Below the pieces are notes generated by a model. The model was given only the letters and a program-made list of their open reading frames with translations. It was not told the DNA's origin and searched no databases. A DNA stretch of 32,855 nucleotides from Verrucomicrobiota bacterium (lineage in GTDB: Bacteria; Verrucomicrobiota; Verrucomicrobiia; Opitutales; Opitutaceae). Positions 29,594 through 32,855 of this stretch are shown here, piece by piece. The stretch lies in assembly GCA_016235555.1 (NCBI GenBank), contig JACRKC010000046.1:1-32855 (forward strand), in the 5' to 3' direction. Each line of letters begins with the position of its first letter. The stretch's first letter is position 1. The position numbers and the translations under genes were made by a program.

Positions 29594-32287
29594 TTGAACC
29601 CAGAGCGGACTGGGCACCGTTTCGGCACCCTCGCGTTTCTCGCTGGACTCGTCCTTGCGACCGCCGCCCGCGCCATCACGATCGCCGACGCCGACCACGA
29701 GGGGAGGGCGCAGTTCAGAATCGAGACGAGGAACGCCACCTATTTCTACGACCGCGCGGGCGGCGGCTTCTCGCGGCTCCTCGATCGCGATGGCCGCGAC
29801 TGGATCGCGTTCAAGCAAGATCCGCTCGGCGGCACACGCGCCGCGGCGGCGGCCGGCTACCGCGGCGTGCCGAATCTCGTCTTCGGTCAAAACAACCCCG
29901 ACGCCGGCGCGGGCCACCCCGGACACGACAAATGCGAGAGCGCGCTCCTCGCCGCCGATGCGATCCGCACCGTGAGCAAGAGCGGACGCTGGGCGTGGAC
30001 GTGGCGCTTCACCGAGGAGCACGCCGTGCTCACGATCGAGCAGGCCGATCCCGCGCACCCGTATTGGTTCCTCTACGAAGGACCGATCGGCGGACGCTGG
30101 TCGCCACGCACGCACTATTGGGGCACGCAGCGCGGCGGCCCGCGACGCGAGATGCCCTTCGGTCGGGAGAAACTCTCCGACCGGTGGCGCTGGGTCTATT
30201 TCGGTGACGACGCGGCGCCGCGCGTGCTGCTCGCGGCGCAGGTCGAGCAGGACACGGCGAACGAGACGCTTTGGTATATGGGCAGCACGCCCGCCGAACT
30301 CGACGCGCCCGATGGCATGGTGGTGTTCGGTTTCGGCCGCGACGCGAACGGCCCGCAACTGCGCGGCCCCGGCCAGCGTTTCGTGCTCGGTTTCATCGAG
30401 GAACCGGTGAAGGACGCCGCGGGGCACGCCCGCGTGGCCGCCGTCGCGCGAACGTGGTTGCAGGAAGCCGAGGCGGCGGTGCGCCTGACCGAAACCACGC
30501 TGCACGGCGACGTGGACTGTTTCCGCATCGAGACAACGGCGGCGACGTATCTCTACGGCAAACGCGGCGCGGGATTTGCGAGCATTCTCGATCCGCAGGG
30601 GCGCGACTGGATCGGCTACCGTCACGGCGGCAAGGCCGAGGGCGAGTTTCGTGGTTTGCCAAAAAGCACCGCGGCCGGCGGATTCTTTCACTGCGACTAT
30701 GGTGCGAGCAAGGAGTCGGCGGGCAATCCGTTCACGTCCGTCGTCACGCGGCGCACACCCGGCCATGTGCGCATCCACTCTCAGACGAAACAGGGCGACG
30801 CCGCGTGCGACTGGGATTTCTTTCCGACGCACGCGACGCTCACGCTGGAAAAAGTGCCCGGCGGCAAGTTCTGGTTCACCTACGAGGGCGCGCCGGGCGG
30901 GCGCTTCGATCCGGCGGACGATTTCACGCTCCGGCCCGATGGCCGGCGCGCCGCGCTCAGTGAGCGGTGGGCTGGAGCCGTGCCGTGGGTGCTCGTCGGC
31001 GCGAAGGAGTCGCCGCACGGCCTGCTGCTCGTGAATCACCAGACGGGCAGTCCCGTGGACAGCGCGACGCCTTATCCCTATCAACTCACGGAGCGACAGC
31101 CGGCGCACCAGATGGCCGTGGTGGCGTTCGGCCGCTCCGACTGGCAGGACGCCGCGCGAAAACATGTGCCGCAGTTCACGCAGTTGCCCGCACGTTTCAG
31201 CGTCGCGGTCACACCGGCGGCGACGGTCCCTGCCGCGGAGACCGCCGTGAAGGCGATCGGCACGCCCGCACCCGGCGCGGCCACCGGCGGCCTGTTCGCG
31301 CCGCCATCGATCGAGGTGTGGTATGGCGACGAGCAACACTTCGGCCGGCTGGGTGTGCCGCAGAAATGGATCAACGTCCTCGGGCGCGTGCTGCCGGGCG
31401 ATGGACTCGCTTCGCTCGAATATGCGCTCAACGGCGCCGCGCCCAAGCGCCTCTCAGTCGGTGCCGATGGCTACCGGCTTGCGCGGGCTGGCGATTTCAA
31501 CGTCGACCTCGAGTTCGACTCGCTGCGCGCGGGCGCCAATCAACTCGTGCTCACCGCCACCGACGCCGTGGGCTGGGTCACGCATCGCACCGTCACCATG
31601 CATGCCCATCGTGGCCACACCTGGCCGCTGCCCTACACCGTCGACTGGAGCAAAGTGCGTGCGATCACCGATGCTGTGCAAGTGGTTGACGGCAATTGGA
31701 AACTCGAGGCCGGCGGCGTGCGGACGGTGGAGCCGTATTACGATCGCATCCTCGCCTTCGGCGACCGCACGTGGACGGACTACTCGGTGACGGTGGAGGT
31801 GACGTTTCACAGCTATGCGCCGCCGCGCGGCGGCGCGCCGACGTATGGGGTGTCGCACGCGGCGATCGCGGCGCGTTATCCGGGGCATTTTGCCGACGAT
31901 CAGCAGCCGCATGTGCAATGGTATCCGGTCGGGGCGGTGGCCGAATTTCGGCTCGGGGAGAAACTCGACCAGAGTTCATGGCGGATTTTCCACGGCGGCT
32001 CGGCGCAGACGCGCCCGGAGATCGTGCTGGAGCCCCAGCCGCGGCGCGTCGAGCTGGGCGTGCGCTACCTGCTGAAGCTGCGCGTCGATTCGCTGCCCGG
32101 CCCGGCCGCGCGGTATCGCGTGAGATCGTGGAAAGCCGGCGCACCCGAGCCCGCCACGTGGGACTTGGACGCAAAGCAGGACCGCCACGTTATCACCGCG
32201 GGCGGCGCACTTGTCGTCGCGCACAACACCGACGTGACCTTCGGCACCATCCGCGCCACGCGGAACGAACCGGACACCGCGCCATGA
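29594..32287 (+). CDS. Large secreted protein with duplicated beta-rich domain
   Basis: 897 residues from the TTG at 29594, which is preceded by GGAG at 8-nt spacing and directly precedes a signal peptide (FGTLAFLAGLVLATAARA). The same frame is open back to the ATG at 29321, but that stretch encodes the palindromic repeat. The protein has two copies of one module. Copy one starts near residue 41 (FRIETRNATYFYDRAGGGF) and copy two near 310 (FRIETTAATYLYGKRGAGF). Each continues with LLDRDGRDWIAF or ILDPQGRDWIGY and later WFLYEGPIGGRWSP or WFTYEGAPGGRFDP. An Ig-like segment follows (about 540-675), then a concanavalin/LamG-like C-terminus with WTDYSVTVEVTF. No enzyme family was recognised; similarity to polysaccharide-lyase-associated proteins is possible. 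Confidence 0.78.
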   Translation: MNPERTGHRFGTLAFLAGLVLATAARAITIADADHEGRAQFRIETRNATYFYDRAGGGFSRLLDRDGRDWIAFKQDPLGGTRAAAAAGYRGVPNLVFGQNNPDAGAGHPGHDKCESALLAADAIRTVSKSGRWAWTWRFTEEHAVLTIEQADPAHPYWFLYEGPIGGRWSPRTHYWGTQRGGPRREMPFGREKLSDRWRWVYFGDDAAPRVLLAAQVEQDTANETLWYMGSTPAELDAPDGMVVFGFGRDANGPQLRGPGQRFVLGFIEEPVKDAAGHARVAAVARTWLQEAEAAVRLTETTLHGDVDCFRIETTAATYLYGKRGAGFASILDPQGRDWIGYRHGGKAEGEFRGLPKSTAAGGFFHCDYGASKESAGNPFTSVVTRRTPGHVRIHSQTKQGDAACDWDFFPTHATLTLEKVPGGKFWFTYEGAPGGRFDPADDFTLRPDGRRAALSERWAGAVPWVLVGAKESPHGLLLVNHQTGSPVDSATPYPYQLTERQPAHQMAVVAFGRSDWQDAARKHVPQFTQLPARFSVAVTPAATVPAAETAVKAIGTPAPGAATGGLFAPPSIEVWYGDEQHFGRLGVPQKWINVLGRVLPGDGLASLEYALNGAAPKRLSVGADGYRLARAGDFNVDLEFDSLRAGANQLVLTATDAVGWVTHRTVTMHAHRGHTWPLPYTVDWSKVRAITDAVQVVDGNWKLEAGGVRTVEPYYDRILAFGDRTWTDYSVTVEVTFHSYAPPRGGAPTYGVSHAAIAARYPGHFADDQQPHVQWYPVGAVAEFRLGEKLDQSSWRIFHGGSAQTRPEIVLEPQPRRVELGVRYLLKLRVDSLPGPAARYRVRSWKAGAPEPATWDLDAKQDRHVITAGGALVVAHNTDVTFGTIRATRNEPDTAP

Positions 32288-32409
32288 CGGCCCGCGCTTG
32301 TGAAGCCACGTTCGTTCTCCACCGCCACGCTCGGTCGGTCGATCGTTCGGCACTCAGGCTATGGCGGACTGCAACTTCGCCACCGGTCAGGAGACCCGTG
32401 CCACCTCCC

Positions 32410-32466
32410 CACCAAAGTGAAGCGAGTTTCGCGGTATCGGCCCCACCGTGAATGAATAATTCGCCA
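32410..32466 (+). repeat. Dispersed repeat, related to 19929-20022
   Basis: ACCAAAGTGAAGCGAG followed by TTCGCGGTATCGGCCCCACC matches the copy near 20 kb without its extra hairpin. The shared sequence includes the ATG used by the short ORF at 32452. It might be a promoter/leader duplicated with a gene start, or a mobile repeat. Confidence 0.55.
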
Positions 32467-32721
32467 CGCCGCACCACCGCCAACCGTGCCTGTCGCCCGA
32501 TTTGGTTGCTGCTGGGAATCCCCGCCTCGCTCGCGGCGCCGGCGACGCGGGCGACCGACGCGGCGCTGACGCTGGAGTGCACGGCGGAGGCGCTGGTCGT
32601 CGAGTTTCACGACCCCGCGGCGGTCGGCGACAGTGGGCGTGCGCAGGGCGGTCTCGTCGCAGTCTCGCCGCACTCCGCGGTGGGCATCCGGTCGTGGTTC
32701 CGCGTCATGTCCACCTACTGA
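32452..32721 (+). CDS. Short secreted-type ORF, probably truncated
   Basis: 89 residues. A basic start (MNNSPRRTTANRACR) precedes a hydrophobic stretch WLLLGIPASLAAPATRA that resembles a Sec signal peptide. The rest (AALTLECTAEALVVEFHDPA onward) has coding-like third positions but no recognised domain. The stop codon TGA (32719-32721) lies inside box D of repeat copy A3, so the original reading frame may have been cut by the repeat. No Shine-Dalgarno is visible. It may be a gene fragment. Confidence 0.4.
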   Translation: MNNSPRRTTANRACRPIWLLLGIPASLAAPATRATDAALTLECTAEALVVEFHDPAAVGDSGRAQGGLVAVSPHSAVGIRSWFRVMSTY

Positions 32722-32741
32722 GCCTCGCGAAATAGGGTGAC
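32716..32741 (+). repeat. Box D, copy 4
   Basis: TACTGAGCCTCGCGAAATAG followed by GGTGAC is nearly the exact complement of 114-139. It flanks family A copy A3 at the same side and distance as in copy A1. Confidence 0.65.
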
Positions 32742-32750
32742 AAAGAGTTC

Positions 32751-32855
32751 GGTGGTTCGGGGAGCGCACCCGTCTCGGGTGCTGGTGCCGGCGTCTCGCC
32801 GACACCTCCGAAATCCTCGGCGAGACGCCGAGGACGGCCCGCGGGACGCGGGCGC
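32751..32855 (-). repeat. Family A multi-hairpin repeat, copy A3 (cut by window edge)
   Basis: An inverted copy. The terminal repeat GGTGGTTCGGGGAGCGC is at 32751-32767, followed by GCACCCG/CGGGTGC with loop TCT (32766-32782) and the other three hairpins. The window ends in the same bases with which it starts on the other strand: the terminal 32 bases are identical in A1 and A3. Base changes in the third hairpin relative to A1 and A2 largely keep pairing through G-T. Confidence 0.9.

Noticed and set aside
29522-31339. 605-codon minus-strand ORF opposite the large secreted protein
   Set aside because: Antisense shadow without family motifs; the plus frame has a signal peptide and duplicated module.
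1-32855. Family A hairpin array considered as a CRISPR or tRNA-like cluster
   Set aside because: No spaced identical direct repeats, no cas genes, and no tRNA anticodon/TPsiC signatures; the units are palindromes.

Overview
The window is G+C-rich, densely coding DNA of a Gram-negative-type bacterium, most likely a member of Verrucomicrobiota close to Opitutaceae. Pointers are the Tat-exported Gfo/Idh/MocA oxidoreductases, a DUF1080 protein and AP-endonuclease-2-fold sugar isomerases side by side, the SppA-SufT pair, a bifunctional-nuclease (DUF151) gene, very C/G-biased third codon positions, start codons that mostly lack a Shine-Dalgarno sequence, and intergenic gaps full of short palindromic repeats. 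The lineage is inferred from gene content; no rRNA, tRNA or CRISPR array was seen.

Layout. 0.3-5 kb (minus strand): an RRM RNA-binding protein with its own terminator, a 32-residue basic peptide, a DapF-like protein in which both catalytic cysteines are serines, a DUF4336 protein and a conserved 499-residue protein of unknown function. 5-7.4 kb (plus): sppA and sufT, overlapping. 7.7-12.8 kb (minus): a likely transcription unit running from a Tat-exported Gfo/Idh oxidoreductase through a Tat-exported sugar isomerase-like protein, threonine synthase and a DUF151 nuclease to a tRNA-dihydrouridine synthase. 13.1-17.8 kb (plus): the 3' stump of a transaldolase-like gene, an aldehyde dehydrogenase, a truncated epimerase-like ORF, a YeiH-type exporter, and a SorA/SorB-like sulfite dehydrogenase with its cytochrome c. 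18.3-19.7 kb: another Tat-exported Gfo/Idh protein. 20.6-27.9 kb (minus): an AraC regulator followed by split transketolase, a zinc alcohol dehydrogenase, a Gfo/Idh dehydrogenase, a sugar isomerase-like protein and an exported DUF1080 protein. 28.0-32.3 kb (plus): two secreted proteins of unknown function, the second with an internal domain duplication.

Two functional themes stand out. One is sugar chemistry of the oxidise-then-eliminate type (Gfo/Idh plus AP-endonuclease-2 fold plus DUF1080), with several members carrying twin-arginine signals and so probably acting in the periplasm. The other is sulfite detoxification: SorA/SorB oxidise sulfite and the YeiH-type carrier may export the anion.

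The least ordinary content is between the genes. At least five families of imperfect palindromes occur. The most striking (family A) has 17-bp terminal inverted repeats enclosing four consecutive perfect or near-perfect hairpins, every one with a 3-nt loop. It has one complete copy near 20.2 kb, and two further copies in opposite orientation form the exact ends of the window, so the window may be a contig that stopped at a repeat. A second family (B, about 140 bp, TIRs of about 25 bp) is MITE-like and flanks the DUF1080/isomerase/dehydrogenase block. Several stop codons lie inside repeat sequence, and some gene remnants sit next to them. No transposase or RAYT gene is in the window.
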